64,000 nucleotides of DNA from Shewanella benthica (GTDB lineage: Bacteria > Pseudomonadota > Gammaproteobacteria > Enterobacterales > Shewanellaceae): the NCBI GenBank assembly GCA_023284085.1, contig JAKVHY010000019.1, positions 47,916 to 111,915 of the forward strand. The letters run 5' to 3'. The notes under the pieces were generated by a model. The model was not told where the DNA came from and searched no databases. It saw only the letters and a program-made list of their open reading frames with translations. Within the stretch, counting starts at the first letter, position 1. Each line of letters opens with the position of its first letter. Positions 37,571-46,505 of this stretch are shown here, in pieces. A program made the translations under genes and the position numbers.

Positions 37571-39739
37571 TTGAAGAAGCGTGAGTATCAAGATTTATTA
37601 GAGTGCATCGTTAACTCTACAGAAAAACAAGCAGGTGATTTTCAGAAAACGGCTGAGCTGGCGACAGAATTATTGTGTAAGCAGCTTGCTGTCACCTATG
37701 TGGGTGTCTGTATGCTCTCTTGTCAAGATAATCAAATTAGCTCGACCGCTACTTATGGCCCCTTGCTGCCTGCTGTTTATTCACGTCCCGCCCCCTCAGA
37801 TTGTCCAGATTATATTGCTGAACTCAGAAACAAGTGTTTGCTAGATATAAGCGATGTGGATCAGGATCTCAGAGTCAAAGAGATTGCTGATGTCTATTTC
37901 AAGCCTAAAGGGATCATGTCTTCCCTGGATGTCGCCATAAGAATTAACGGTCATCTCGAAGGTGTCTTGTATCTTGAAAGAACATCAGTGGCCTCTTGGA
38001 CCGATCGTGAGATTCATATTGCGACACATGTGGCCGATCAACTCGCGCTGACGCTGGCAACGCGTAACGCTTATGAGAAAGATGAGAGACTCACCTTACT
38101 GCTCAGTGCCGACGAAGAATCAGAGCAGGTGAGTATGTTGATTAACTTGAAAACAGATTTAGTCGAATATGTAAACCAAGCTCATGAGTTTGTCTCGGGT
38201 ATCCCTAAACATCAAACCATTGGCCAGTCCTTCAAACGACTCGATTTTATTAAACAAAACCCGGATCAGGCTAAGCTCGTCTTAGAAAAGGTGTCAATGG
38301 GCTCAGTGGCTAAGGGAGAGAGTCAAGTTGTACGAGAAGATGGCAGGCAATACTGGCTTAGGTATTCAGTTAAACAGTTTATTACCGAACGAGGTAATCA
38401 TTACGCTCTGGTTAAAGCCGATGATATCTCAGAAGAAAAGCAGTATCAGGCTAAATTAGAGCACTTAGCCTGGCGTTGTGGTTTGACTGGGCTGTATAAC
38501 CGCAGTTATTTCAATAAAGAGTTAGAGCACTGTCAATCGGGTCAACTGATCCTTATTGACCTCTGTGGTTTCAAACGTTTCAATGATACCTATGGTCATA
38601 AAAGTGGTGATGCATTACTGATCGAAGTGGCCAGACGCCTGAAGCATTTCGCTAATGTCAATAAAACCGAACAACTTGCCAGAGTTGGCAGTGATGAGTT
38701 TGCGATTATTCTTCCCAAGCAGAATCAAATGGATATGGACTACATTATCGCCAGATTATACAGTCAGCTGACTCTGCCTGTGATCATAGGCCGTGAACAG
38801 ATCCAACCTAAACCGGCTCTGGCAATTGTAGATATTGAGTCTGTCGAAGACAGCTTCGTTCCCTTAGCCTGTGCCGATATCGCGCTACAATACGCGAAGA
38901 AAAAGCAAAGTGATAAAATTCAAGTCTTTAATAATGCCTTACTCAACAGTTTCAAAGAAGACGCACAGATAGAACGTGACTTACAAACTGCGCTGAGGGG
39001 CAGAGAGTTCGAGCTCTACTATCAACCCCTTAAAGACCTTAAGAGCAAAAAATTCATTGGTGCGGAGGCCTTGATTCGTTGGCATCACCCAAAGAAAGGG
39101 GTGCTGTATCCAGGTGCTTTTATCCATATTGCCGAGCAAACCGGTCTGATCATTGCCATTGGAGCTTGGGTGTTGGAAGCCGCGTGCAGGCAACTTAATT
39201 TATGGCAACATCATCAAATAGATATCTCTATGCATGTGAATGTGTCTGCTCGCCAGTTCTTCAGCGGTAATCTTTTCGAGCAGGTGTGGAACTTAATGTC
39301 GCGCTATCGACTTCAACCCGGCTCGCTGATTTTGGAGATCACAGAGACAGAACTGATGGAAGACATAGATTATGCGACTAAGTTATGTACTGAACTGTCT
39401 GAGCTCGGTGTAGGCTTAGCTATCGATGACTTTGGTACCGGTTACAGTTCGATGCGTTATCTAAAACAGTTTCCCATCAGTAAGCTTAAAATTGACCGTT
39501 CGTTTATTTCCGATCTGACAGTAAGCAAAGAGAGTCGTGAGATTGTGAGTGCCATCATAGCGATGGCTTCGGCGCTGAATATATCCTTAACAGCTGAGGG
39601 AGTAGAGACTAAGGAGCAAGAAGACTTCTTATCGGAACACAGATGCCACCAGGCTCAAGGGTTTCTTTACAGTCCCGCCTTGAGAGAGTCCGATTTTAAT
39701 CAGTTTTTATTTAAATCTAATCCAGAGCCGATTCATTAA
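37571..39739 (+). CDS. GAF-PAS-GGDEF-EAL c-di-GMP enzyme
   Basis: About 722 residues, cytosolic. I chose the TTG at 37571 because AGGGAT (37561-37566) is a good SD; a GTG at 37538 would add 11 residues. Domains: GAF (about 15-155), PAS-like (about 170-285), GGDEF (about 295-450, signature GSDEF in ARVGSDEFAIILP) and EAL (about 460-715). The EAL domain keeps key residues: EALIRW, NVSARQFF, EITETEL, DDFGTGYSS, LKIDRSFI, AEGVET and QGFLYSPAL, so phosphodiesterase activity is expected. GSDEF keeps the acidic pair, so cyclase activity or GTP sensing is possible. The gene stands alone. The following region carries ATACCGATTGGTAT (39801-39814), a short repeat found in several places here. Confidence 0.9.
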   Translation: MKKREYQDLLECIVNSTEKQAGDFQKTAELATELLCKQLAVTYVGVCMLSCQDNQISSTATYGPLLPAVYSRPAPSDCPDYIAELRNKCLLDISDVDQDLRVKEIADVYFKPKGIMSSLDVAIRINGHLEGVLYLERTSVASWTDREIHIATHVADQLALTLATRNAYEKDERLTLLLSADEESEQVSMLINLKTDLVEYVNQAHEFVSGIPKHQTIGQSFKRLDFIKQNPDQAKLVLEKVSMGSVAKGESQVVREDGRQYWLRYSVKQFITERGNHYALVKADDISEEKQYQAKLEHLAWRCGLTGLYNRSYFNKELEHCQSGQLILIDLCGFKRFNDTYGHKSGDALLIEVARRLKHFANVNKTEQLARVGSDEFAIILPKQNQMDMDYIIARLYSQLTLPVIIGREQIQPKPALAIVDIESVEDSFVPLACADIALQYAKKKQSDKIQVFNNALLNSFKEDAQIERDLQTALRGREFELYYQPLKDLKSKKFIGAEALIRWHHPKKGVLYPGAFIHIAEQTGLIIAIGAWVLEAACRQLNLWQHHQIDISMHVNVSARQFFSGNLFEQVWNLMSRYRLQPGSLILEITETELMEDIDYATKLCTELSELGVGLAIDDFGTGYSSMRYLKQFPISKLKIDRSFISDLTVSKESREIVSAIIAMASALNISLTAEGVETKEQEDFLSEHRCHQAQGFLYSPALRESDFNQFLFKSNPEPIH

Positions 39740-39813
39740 AAATGCCTGCTAATCTAACTGTAGTTTTATTTTTGTGCTTGAAACATCAAATTTGCTGCTT
39801 ATACCGATTGGTA

Positions 39814-40296
39814 TTATAGACAACACTGTTTAAATTTCTTACCACTGCCACAAAGGCAAGCTTGGTTACGTTTAGGAAAAATGGCGTCGAACTGTTCTCC
39901 CTGGGTATAAAGCCAGTCTCCTTCGATACACTGAAAATCTGAGCACTCGTGAATCGCGTTGATTCCTGAGTCATCTTTATACCAAGCTTGGAATTCAACT
40001 TGCCCATCCAAGTCAGTGGCAGATGAGGAGATAATTTCCAGTGTTAACCAGTGAGTTTCCGGGCTTAGGGCTAGTGTGCTGGCTGTGAGGCCATGTAAGT
40101 ATTCGGGATGATGAGTCGCTATCAAATAGTCATACAGCTTCATGACGAACGCCGTGTAGCGGCTGCGCATCAATTGCTCAGGACTGGCTGCCTTTTGGGC
40201 GTTAGCATGCAATCGTCCACAGCAAGTGTGATATAAAAGCGGGCTGTGCTGGGTGTTCATACCACAAGGGCAAGCAATGTTAGTGTTGTTCGACAT
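39814..40296 (-). CDS. ychJ: YchJ family (UPF0225) SEC-C motif protein
   Basis: 160 residues (E. coli YchJ 152). N-terminal metal-type Cys motif (CPCGMNTQ...HTCCGRLH), the central domain PEQLMRSRYTAFVMKLYDYLIATHHP, and a C-terminal SEC-C zinc motif ACLCGSGKKFKQCCL like that of SecA. The function is unknown. Its start overlaps the 3' end of the upstream NTF2-like gene by 17 bp on the same strand, so the two are probably cotranscribed. Confidence 0.9.
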   Translation of the reverse strand: MSNNTNIACPCGMNTQHSPLLYHTCCGRLHANAQKAASPEQLMRSRYTAFVMKLYDYLIATHHPEYLHGLTASTLALSPETHWLTLEIISSSATDLDGQVEFQAWYKDDSGINAIHECSDFQCIEGDWLYTQGEQFDAIFPKRNQACLCGSGKKFKQCCL

Positions 40297-40855
40297 GGAT
40301 CTCGGCTGTTAGTGGTGAAAATTGACGGCCATAATACAGTTCCGGGGAGGGTTTTGCATTGTAGTAAAATGGCGTTTCCGAACGGTTGTTGGTGTCGACG
40401 GTCAGATACCATTTTCCATCGGCATTCTTTCTGGATACATTGACAAATTTTCCAGCAAACTCACTGATAGGTTCTTCGGCATCTTTAGCTGGGTGAAATC
40501 GGATCAGGTAGTAGCCTACATCTGTCGCGTTATTGGTTTCCATTTGACGCTCTACGACTCTAAAGTCGACTTCGATACGGGCTTCTTTGTTTTTAATCTT
40601 ACCAAAAAACTTCTTATAAACCGCGATGATGTTGTCACGACCCATGGTAATGCCCTTACTTTGATTCTCAGGGACATAGCAGGCATCTTCAGCATAGATA
40701 TTCTCAACTATTCCTGCATCTAGTTGATTAAATGCCAGTGCAAACTGGGTATATAATTGATTAATGGCTTTATTGTCTTCCGACAGCGCCATCGCCGGCT
40801 GTATCATGTACAGCAAAGAGAATAGACCCACTAAGATAACTTTTATTAATGACAT
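40280..40855 (-). CDS. Secreted NTF2/SnoaL-like fold protein
   Basis: 191 residues from the ATG at 40855, which gives a clean signal peptide (MSLIKVILVGLFSLLYMIQPAMA-LS); in-frame starts at 40876 and 40888 would lengthen the N-terminus. The mature part has the cone-shaped NTF2-like pattern: INQLYTQFALAFNQLDAGIVENIYAEDACYVPEN, MGRDNIIAVYKKFFGKI, and later strands ending with GKWYLTVDTNN. This fold is used by ketosteroid isomerases and many unannotated DUF4440 proteins, so no reaction can be named. Periplasmic location is predicted. ychJ follows with overlap. Confidence 0.75.
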   Translation of the reverse strand: MSLIKVILVGLFSLLYMIQPAMALSEDNKAINQLYTQFALAFNQLDAGIVENIYAEDACYVPENQSKGITMGRDNIIAVYKKFFGKIKNKEARIEVDFRVVERQMETNNATDVGYYLIRFHPAKDAEEPISEFAGKFVNVSRKNADGKWYLTVDTNNRSETPFYYNAKPSPELYYGRQFSPLTAEIHVEQH

Positions 40856-40970
40856 TAAATGTTTCAAATCCACCATTACTGATGTCACTATAATAGATGA
40901 CCTTGATTATCTAAAGTTTTAGTTCTTAACAAAGTGTGTCGAGTGGAGGCGAGCGTGAGTTTGCATAGGA

Positions 40971-40997
40971 AAAAGGGCGCTGTATAAATAGCGCCCT
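40971..40997 (-). terminator. Intrinsic terminator after the M2 peptidase gene
   Basis: On the minus strand AGGGCGCT (40997-40990) pairs with AGCGCCCT (40981-40974) and is followed by TTTT. It lies about 60 bp past the peptidase stop. Confidence 0.85.
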
Positions 40998-41059
40998 AAA
41001 TCATTTATGTCATTAAGCTGAATGACTTATAGTATTTAATTCCTATTGGCTTAATAGCA

Positions 41060-42898
41060 TCACCATCCACATTGGCGGTTAGCCTGAGTGTTTTGCTCGT
41101 TTAACCAAACTTGTAACGGGGCAAAGTAATCGAGTACGGCACTGGCATCCATCTCTGGGCTACCGGTAACCACTTTCAAGGCTTCCGGCCATGGGCGGCT
41201 TAGCCCCATCTCCAGCATGGTATTGAGTTTGCTGCCAGCTTCTTTATTGCCATAGATGCTACATCTGTGTACCGGACCGGTATCACCGGCAGTCTCACAC
41301 AGCGACTTGTGGAATTGGAACTGTAAAATGTGAGCGAGGAAATAACGCGTATAAGGGACATTGCCCGGTACATGGTATTTAGCGCCGGGGTCGAAGTCGT
41401 CTTCACTTCTCTCGATGGGAGCCTTGACTCCTTGATACTTCTCTCTGAGATCCCACCAGGCTTGGTTGTACTGATCCGGTGTTATTTCGCCGCTGAACAC
41501 TTTCCAGCGCCACTGATCGATCATCAAGCCAAATGGCATAAAGGCGACTTTATCTAATGCTTGTTTGAGTAACAGGCCAATATCCTTCGACGCATCCGGG
41601 ACTTCATCGAGTAGACCTATCTGTTTCAGATAACTCGGAGTGATAGATAACGCAATGGTGTCACCAATCGCCTCATGAAAACCGTCATTTGCACTATTTT
41701 TGAAGATAAATGGCTGGTTTTTATAGGCACGTTGATAATAGTTATGACCTAGCTCATGATGGATAACGGTAAAATCTTCCGCTGTTTTCTGAATGCACAT
41801 CTTGATCCGTATATCATCCAGGTTATCCAGATCCCAAGCAGATGCATGACACACTACATCACGATCTTTTGGTTGGACGAATAATGAGCGCTCCCAGAAT
41901 GAATCGGGTAACTCATCGAAACCGAGTGAACTGAAGAAGCTTTCGGCTTGTTTAACCATCTTGACTTCATCATAGTCATGCGCGGCAAGCAGCTTAGTGA
42001 CGTCATAGCCAGGATCTGCATCTTGGGGCGAGACTTTGTCGTAGACATTGCCCCAACTTTGCGCCCACATATTACCCAGCAGGTGAGCCGGAATAGGTCC
42101 ATTGGCCGGTACAACTTCATCGCCATAGGCTTCATTGAGCTCGCCACGGACATAACAGTGCAATGAATCATAGAGGGGTTTAACTTGGCCCCATAGCCTG
42201 TCTAATTCATTGGAGAACTCATCGGGCTTCATGTCATATTGGCTGCGCCATAATACCGATAAATTTTCGTAGCCAAGATCTTTGGCGCCTTCATTGGCTA
42301 ATTCCACCTCACGCTCAAATAGAGGGCGCATGGGTTTAGCGATTTCACGCCAACCTTTCCATACTTCGAGCAATAATGTTGGATCGCTGGACTCTGCCAT
42401 GATTGCTGACAGTTCGGGTTGAGTTAAACAGCGGCCGTCATCGAAACAATATTTTCCCTTGCCGTACAAGCCATTGAGCTGTGAACTTATCCCGGCAAGT
42501 TCGGCATTTTTTGCCGGATCGAGTGGGGCGGGAAGCACCAATGAGCTGCGTAATATATTGAGTTTACGCAGACTGGCATCATCCAGTGGTAAATCGCTAT
42601 ACTGCGCGGCTTGAGTCGCTAGTCTGACTGAGGTTGCGGTGAGTTTTTCAGCCGCAGATGCTGACAGGGCCGCCGTATCGTCGGTAATGAAGTTACTGTA
42701 GATCCATTCGGCGCGATTGATCTCAATAGACAGCTCACTCAATGTCTGCTCAGATTGTTGTAGAAATTGCTTAGCCTCTTCTGTTTTGGATAAATCTGCG
42801 TGATCTTCATCATTTTGAGAGGAATTACAGGCAGATATTCCCAGTGAAAGTGCAATAATTAGTGAAAGACGGGAAAGCTGGGGCTTAGAAAGTGACAT
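41060..42898 (-). CDS. M2-family (ACE-like) zinc metallopeptidase lipoprotein
   Basis: 612 residues. Type II signal peptide with lipobox LGISAC (Cys24), then a helical peptidyl-dipeptidase fold. The zinc site is HHELGHNYYQ (about 379-388) with the third ligand Glu in HEAIGDTIAL (about 409-418), the arrangement of angiotensin-converting enzyme homologues. Substrate-site features include YHVPGNVPYTRYFLAHILQFQFH, close to the ACE pattern. It probably removes C-terminal dipeptides in the periplasm or at the outer membrane. The residue after Cys (Asn) does not suggest inner-membrane retention. It is monocistronic. Confidence 0.93.
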   Translation of the reverse strand: MSLSKPQLSRLSLIIALSLGISACNSSQNDEDHADLSKTEEAKQFLQQSEQTLSELSIEINRAEWIYSNFITDDTAALSASAAEKLTATSVRLATQAAQYSDLPLDDASLRKLNILRSSLVLPAPLDPAKNAELAGISSQLNGLYGKGKYCFDDGRCLTQPELSAIMAESSDPTLLLEVWKGWREIAKPMRPLFEREVELANEGAKDLGYENLSVLWRSQYDMKPDEFSNELDRLWGQVKPLYDSLHCYVRGELNEAYGDEVVPANGPIPAHLLGNMWAQSWGNVYDKVSPQDADPGYDVTKLLAAHDYDEVKMVKQAESFFSSLGFDELPDSFWERSLFVQPKDRDVVCHASAWDLDNLDDIRIKMCIQKTAEDFTVIHHELGHNYYQRAYKNQPFIFKNSANDGFHEAIGDTIALSITPSYLKQIGLLDEVPDASKDIGLLLKQALDKVAFMPFGLMIDQWRWKVFSGEITPDQYNQAWWDLREKYQGVKAPIERSEDDFDPGAKYHVPGNVPYTRYFLAHILQFQFHKSLCETAGDTGPVHRCSIYGNKEAGSKLNTMLEMGLSRPWPEALKVVTGSPEMDASAVLDYFAPLQVWLNEQNTQANRQCGW

Positions 42899-43030
42899 TA
42901 ATTCAGTTCCTTTGTTGTTTTTGTGTTGAGCATATTAACCAAAAACCAACTATTTAAAAGTAGAAGGGAGCAAAAGAACAGGAATTGAGTGTAAATCTAG
43001 CTGTAGCCTGCAATTGACCAATAATTTTGT

Positions 43031-43074
43031 TTGACAAAATGTGAACCAATGTTTAATTTAAACGAGTGTTTAAA
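43031..43074 (+). promoter_or_regulatory. psrA promoter with a perfect inverted-repeat operator
   Basis: TTGACA (43031-43036) is a consensus -35. -10 candidates TTTAAT/TAATTT lie at 43052-43059. TTTAAAC (43057-43063), GAGT, GTTTAAA (43068-43074) is a perfect 7-bp inverted repeat overlapping the -10 and start point, of the AAAC-N4-GTTT type known for PsrA. Autorepression is likely. Confidence 0.72.
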
Positions 43075-43093
43075 ATAGAGTTAAGGTCACGGA

Positions 43094-43732
43094 ATGGCAA
43101 ATCGATCCGATACAAAAACAAGAATACTGGATGCTGCAGAGAAGTTATTTGCAGAGCGAGGCTTTTCTGAAACCTCCTTACGTCTGATCACCAGTAAGGC
43201 TGAAGTCAATCTTGCTTCAGTGAATTATCATTTTGGTTCAAAAAAAGAGTTAATACGAGCTGTTTTAGCGCGTTATCTCGATGTTTTTATGCCTGCAGCC
43301 TCGTCTGAAATCATGAATCTACAGAGCTCTGACAAAGATGCATCGCTTAATGATATTTTTTCAACCTTAGTTAAACCTTTGTTAGATCTAAATCAACTAA
43401 GGTCCGAGGGTACCCGTACCTTCTTACAACTGCTCGGCAGAGGCTATATCGAGAGTCAGGGGCATCTCAGGTGGTTTATCACCACGCATTACGGTGACCA
43501 TCTCACTCAATTTGTCAAAGCGGTAGCCGACAGTGCGCCTCATATTCCCCCCGCGGAGATGTTTTGGCGTTTACACTTTACCTTAGGCACTGTGGTCTTC
43601 ACCATGGCCTCGGCGGATGCATTAACTGAAATCGCGGCAGCTGATTTCGGTGAACATAATGATATCGAAGCCGTTATACGTAAAGTTATTCCTTATCTTT
43701 CAGCAGGTGTGGCGGTTCCGGTAACGGCTTAG
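43094..43732 (+). CDS. psrA: TetR-family fatty-acid regulator PsrA
   Basis: 212 residues. N-terminal TetR helix-turn-helix (TKTRILDAAEKLFAERGFSETSLRLITSKAEVNLASVNYHFGSKKEL given as region 7-54), with the rest as ligand domain. The PsrA assignment comes from this N-terminus and from fadE lying 31 bp downstream on the same strand; PsrA proteins sense long-chain acyl-CoA or oleate and repress beta-oxidation genes. The perfect AAAC-N4-GTTT palindrome at its own promoter supports the call. psrA and fadE are probably cotranscribed. Confidence 0.85.
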   Translation: MANRSDTKTRILDAAEKLFAERGFSETSLRLITSKAEVNLASVNYHFGSKKELIRAVLARYLDVFMPAASSEIMNLQSSDKDASLNDIFSTLVKPLLDLNQLRSEGTRTFLQLLGRGYIESQGHLRWFITTHYGDHLTQFVKAVADSAPHIPPAEMFWRLHFTLGTVVFTMASADALTEIAAADFGEHNDIEAVIRKVIPYLSAGVAVPVTA

Positions 43733-43763
43733 CCTCAGCTTCAATAGAACAAAAGGTAAAATC

Positions 43764-46040
43764 ATGACTCTGTTTATACTTGCACTCTTGATTATTATTG
43801 TGCTTTTTGGTGTCAAAAATATCAGGATGCAGTTGGTCACGCGTCCTGTCTTTTCATTTTTTAAGAAGGTCCTTCCGCCATTATCTGATACAGAGAAGGA
43901 AGCGATGGAGGCCGGCGATGTCTGGTGGGAAGGTGAGCTTTTCAGAGGTAAACCCAACTGGGAAACCTTACATAGTTATGGCAAGCCTACGCTCACTTCA
44001 GAAGAGCAAGCCTTTCTCGACAATCAGGTAGTGACTGCACTGACTATGATCGATGATTATGACATAGTGCAAAACCGCAAAGATCTCCCTCCTGAACTTT
44101 GGCAATATTTTAAGGATGAAGGTTTCTTCGCCCTGATCATTCCTAAGCAGTATGGCGGCAAGGCCTTCTCTGCTTATGCTAACTCGACCATAGTCAGTAA
44201 GCTCGCCAGTCGCAGCGTCAGTGCCGCTGTTACTGTGATGGTGCCTAACTCTTTAGGTCCAGGCGAACTGCTCACCCATTACGGTACACAGGAACAAAAA
44301 GAGCATTGGTTGCCTAAACTGGCCAGTGGTGAAGCTGTGCCTTGTTTTGCCCTGACGGGACCTGAGGCTGGGTCCGACGCCGGTGCGATTCCTGATGAAG
44401 GTATCGTCTGTCGCCAGGAGTTTGAAGGCGAAGAGGTTCTGGGCCTTAAACTTAACTGGGATAAGCGCTATATCACCTTAGCCCCTGTGGCTACGGTACT
44501 GGGTCTGGCCTTTCAGATGCGTGACCCTGACGCCTTATTAGGTGATAAAGAGGCTCTGGGGATCACCTGCGCCCTGATACCTACCGATCACGCCGGTGTG
44601 AAGATAGGGCAGAGACATAACCCGCTCAACATGGCATTCATGAATGGCACCACTCAAGGGGAAGATGTCTTCATTCCTTTGGATTGGATCATAGGTGGAC
44701 CTCAATATGCTGGCCGTGGTTGGCGCATGTTGGTGGAATGCTTATCTGCAGGGCGGGGAATATCATTACCTGCACTGGCCACGGCCTCTGGTCACACGGC
44801 GACGAAAACAACGACAGCCTACAGCTATGTCAGGCATCAGTTTGGTCTTTCTATCGGTAATTTTGAAGGTGTACAAGAGGCGCTCGCCCGCATCATAGCC
44901 AATACCTACCAGTTAGAAGCGGCGAGACGCCTGACGACAACGGGTATCGATCTGAAAGTGAAACCATCGGTAGTGACGGCGATTGCAAAATACCATATGA
45001 CTGAGATGAGCCGTGATGTGCTTAACGATGCCATGGATATTCAGTCGGGTAAGGGGATTCAGCTCGGACCGAAGAACTATCTGGGTCACCCTTATATGGC
45101 GAACCCTATTTCAATTACGGTTGAAGGGGCTAATATTCTTACTCGTAGCCTGATGATATTCGGTCAGGGGGCGACTCGTTGTCATCCATACGTGCTTGCT
45201 GAGATGGAAACTGCGGCGATGGATGACAATGAGGCCGCATTGGAACGCTTCGACTCGCTTTTACTCGGTCATATTGGCTATGCGGCCCGTAATGCATTCA
45301 GTTCTGTGTTTTGTGCGTTAACGGCCAGTCGTTTTAATCAGACCCCTGTGAGCGGCGAGACACAGCAGTATTATAAAGACATGTCGAGACTCTCATCGGC
45401 GTTAGCCTTTATGACCGATGTCTCTATGTTGATCATGGGTGGGGATCTTAAGCGAAAAGAGATGCTGTCGGCAAGGATGGGTGATGTGCTTAGTGAGCTC
45501 TATTTAGGCTCTGCAACCCTGAAACTGTTCGAAGACAACGGTCGTCAGCATGATGATCTTCCTGCGGTGCGCTATGTGATGGCCACCCGATTACACAAAG
45601 CGGCTAAGGCCTTGGAAGGTGCGCTGCGTAATTTTCCTAACCGTCCTGTTGCTTGGGTGATGAGGGCACTGATATTCCCTCTGGGCAACCATTTTAATGG
45701 TGTGACTGACAAGATGGCCATCGAACTGGTTCAAGGCATGTTAAAGCCTGGACCGGCACGGGATCGTATTACCTTCTTATGTCCAGAATTTGAGGGTGAT
45801 ACCAGTGGTATTGCCGAAGTTGAAGCCGCCTTTATCGCACAGTTTAACTGTAAGCAGATCCATAAGAAGATAAAAACGGCCCAGAGAAGCGGGGCATTAC
45901 CCAAGAAGATGAGTAATCTTCCTCTATTTCAACTCGCTCATGAGACACACGTTATCGATGCGGTTGAATTGGAGTCGGTGCTTGCTGCCGATAAGCTGAG
46001 GCTGGCTGCAATCAATGTCGATGATTTCAGTTCATTATAA
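43764..46040 (+). CDS. fadE: FadE-type acyl-CoA dehydrogenase
   Basis: First step of fatty-acid beta-oxidation. 758 residues, shorter than E. coli FadE (814) mainly at the N-terminal membrane segment and the C-terminus. One N-terminal hydrophobic helix (MTLFILALLIIIVLFGV) precedes PVFSFFKKVLPPLSDTEKEAMEAGDVWWEGELF. The dehydrogenase core has FALIIPKQYGGKAFSAYA, the FAD-side LTGPEAGSDAGAIPD and NWDKRYITLAPVATVLGLA. Catalytic-region sequence VEGANILTRSLMIFGQGATRCHPYV is shared with FadE. It ends with the FadE-like INVDDF. PsrA is encoded immediately upstream and probably represses it. Confidence 0.95.
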   Translation: MTLFILALLIIIVLFGVKNIRMQLVTRPVFSFFKKVLPPLSDTEKEAMEAGDVWWEGELFRGKPNWETLHSYGKPTLTSEEQAFLDNQVVTALTMIDDYDIVQNRKDLPPELWQYFKDEGFFALIIPKQYGGKAFSAYANSTIVSKLASRSVSAAVTVMVPNSLGPGELLTHYGTQEQKEHWLPKLASGEAVPCFALTGPEAGSDAGAIPDEGIVCRQEFEGEEVLGLKLNWDKRYITLAPVATVLGLAFQMRDPDALLGDKEALGITCALIPTDHAGVKIGQRHNPLNMAFMNGTTQGEDVFIPLDWIIGGPQYAGRGWRMLVECLSAGRGISLPALATASGHTATKTTTAYSYVRHQFGLSIGNFEGVQEALARIIANTYQLEAARRLTTTGIDLKVKPSVVTAIAKYHMTEMSRDVLNDAMDIQSGKGIQLGPKNYLGHPYMANPISITVEGANILTRSLMIFGQGATRCHPYVLAEMETAAMDDNEAALERFDSLLLGHIGYAARNAFSSVFCALTASRFNQTPVSGETQQYYKDMSRLSSALAFMTDVSMLIMGGDLKRKEMLSARMGDVLSELYLGSATLKLFEDNGRQHDDLPAVRYVMATRLHKAAKALEGALRNFPNRPVAWVMRALIFPLGNHFNGVTDKMAIELVQGMLKPGPARDRITFLCPEFEGDTSGIAEVEAAFIAQFNCKQIHKKIKTAQRSGALPKKMSNLPLFQLAHETHVIDAVELESVLAADKLRLAAINVDDFSSL

Positions 46041-46066
46041 TTGTATCGAATACTAGCTTAAAAACA

Positions 46067-46093
46067 GAAAAGGACGCCTCGGCGTCCTTTTTA
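46067..46093 (+). terminator. Intrinsic terminator after fadE
   Basis: AGGACGCC (46071-46078), TC, GGCGTCCT (46081-46088), then T-run. Confidence 0.9.
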
Positions 46094-46106
46094 TTGATTT
46101 ATTGTA

Positions 46107-46412
46107 ATACCATCTCACTAAATTGCTGCTCAGTTCAGAGCCTCTCAGGCTGTTCAATTCAAGTCGCATTGCTGAAGAAGTGCTTGCTCCCTTTTAAGTT
46201 AATGTAACGCAGAAGCGGAATGTCTTTTAAGCGTATGGAACGCTTAAGACCATGGAGGTCTGATGTAGGAGGTAGGGGTTTATATATGAGTGAAGGTAAA
46301 ATAATGCAGGAGCTTATACCTATGGGTACTATTACCGAGGAGCAATATAAAGACCTTATCTACAGAGTGTTGAACTCCCGCTGAATGATCATATTATTTG
46401 TGGGCTTGTATG
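46107..46412 (-). mobile_element. MITE-like repeat, copy 1 (about 306 bp, inverted relative to copy 2)
   Basis: Starts with ATACCAT like copy 2 and, on the minus strand, matches copy 2 in blocks. These are the TTCAGCGGGAGTTCAA end, the GCTCCTGCATTATTTTACCTTCAC block, the GACCTCCATGG block, ACTTAAAAGGGA, and the AATGCGACTTGAATTGAA / CTCTGAACTGA end. It lacks roughly 150 bp present in copy 2. The right end is degenerate. It contains a 32-codon frame at 46286-46384 discussed in findings. No transposase is present. Confidence 0.7.
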
Positions 46413-46460
46413 ACATCTAGCTGTGATTGTAGACATAAACGAACTGGGGGGCTCCCTACA

Positions 46461-46490
46461 AAAAAGGGCACGCTTTCGCGTGCCCTTTTG
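46461..46490 (-). terminator. Intrinsic terminator after pykA
   Basis: A strong 12-bp hairpin AAAAGGGCACGC (46462-46473) / GCGTGCCCTTTT (46478-46489), located 16 bp past the pykA stop on the minus strand. Confidence 0.9.
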
Positions 46491-46505
46491 CTGAAGGATG
46501 AGATA

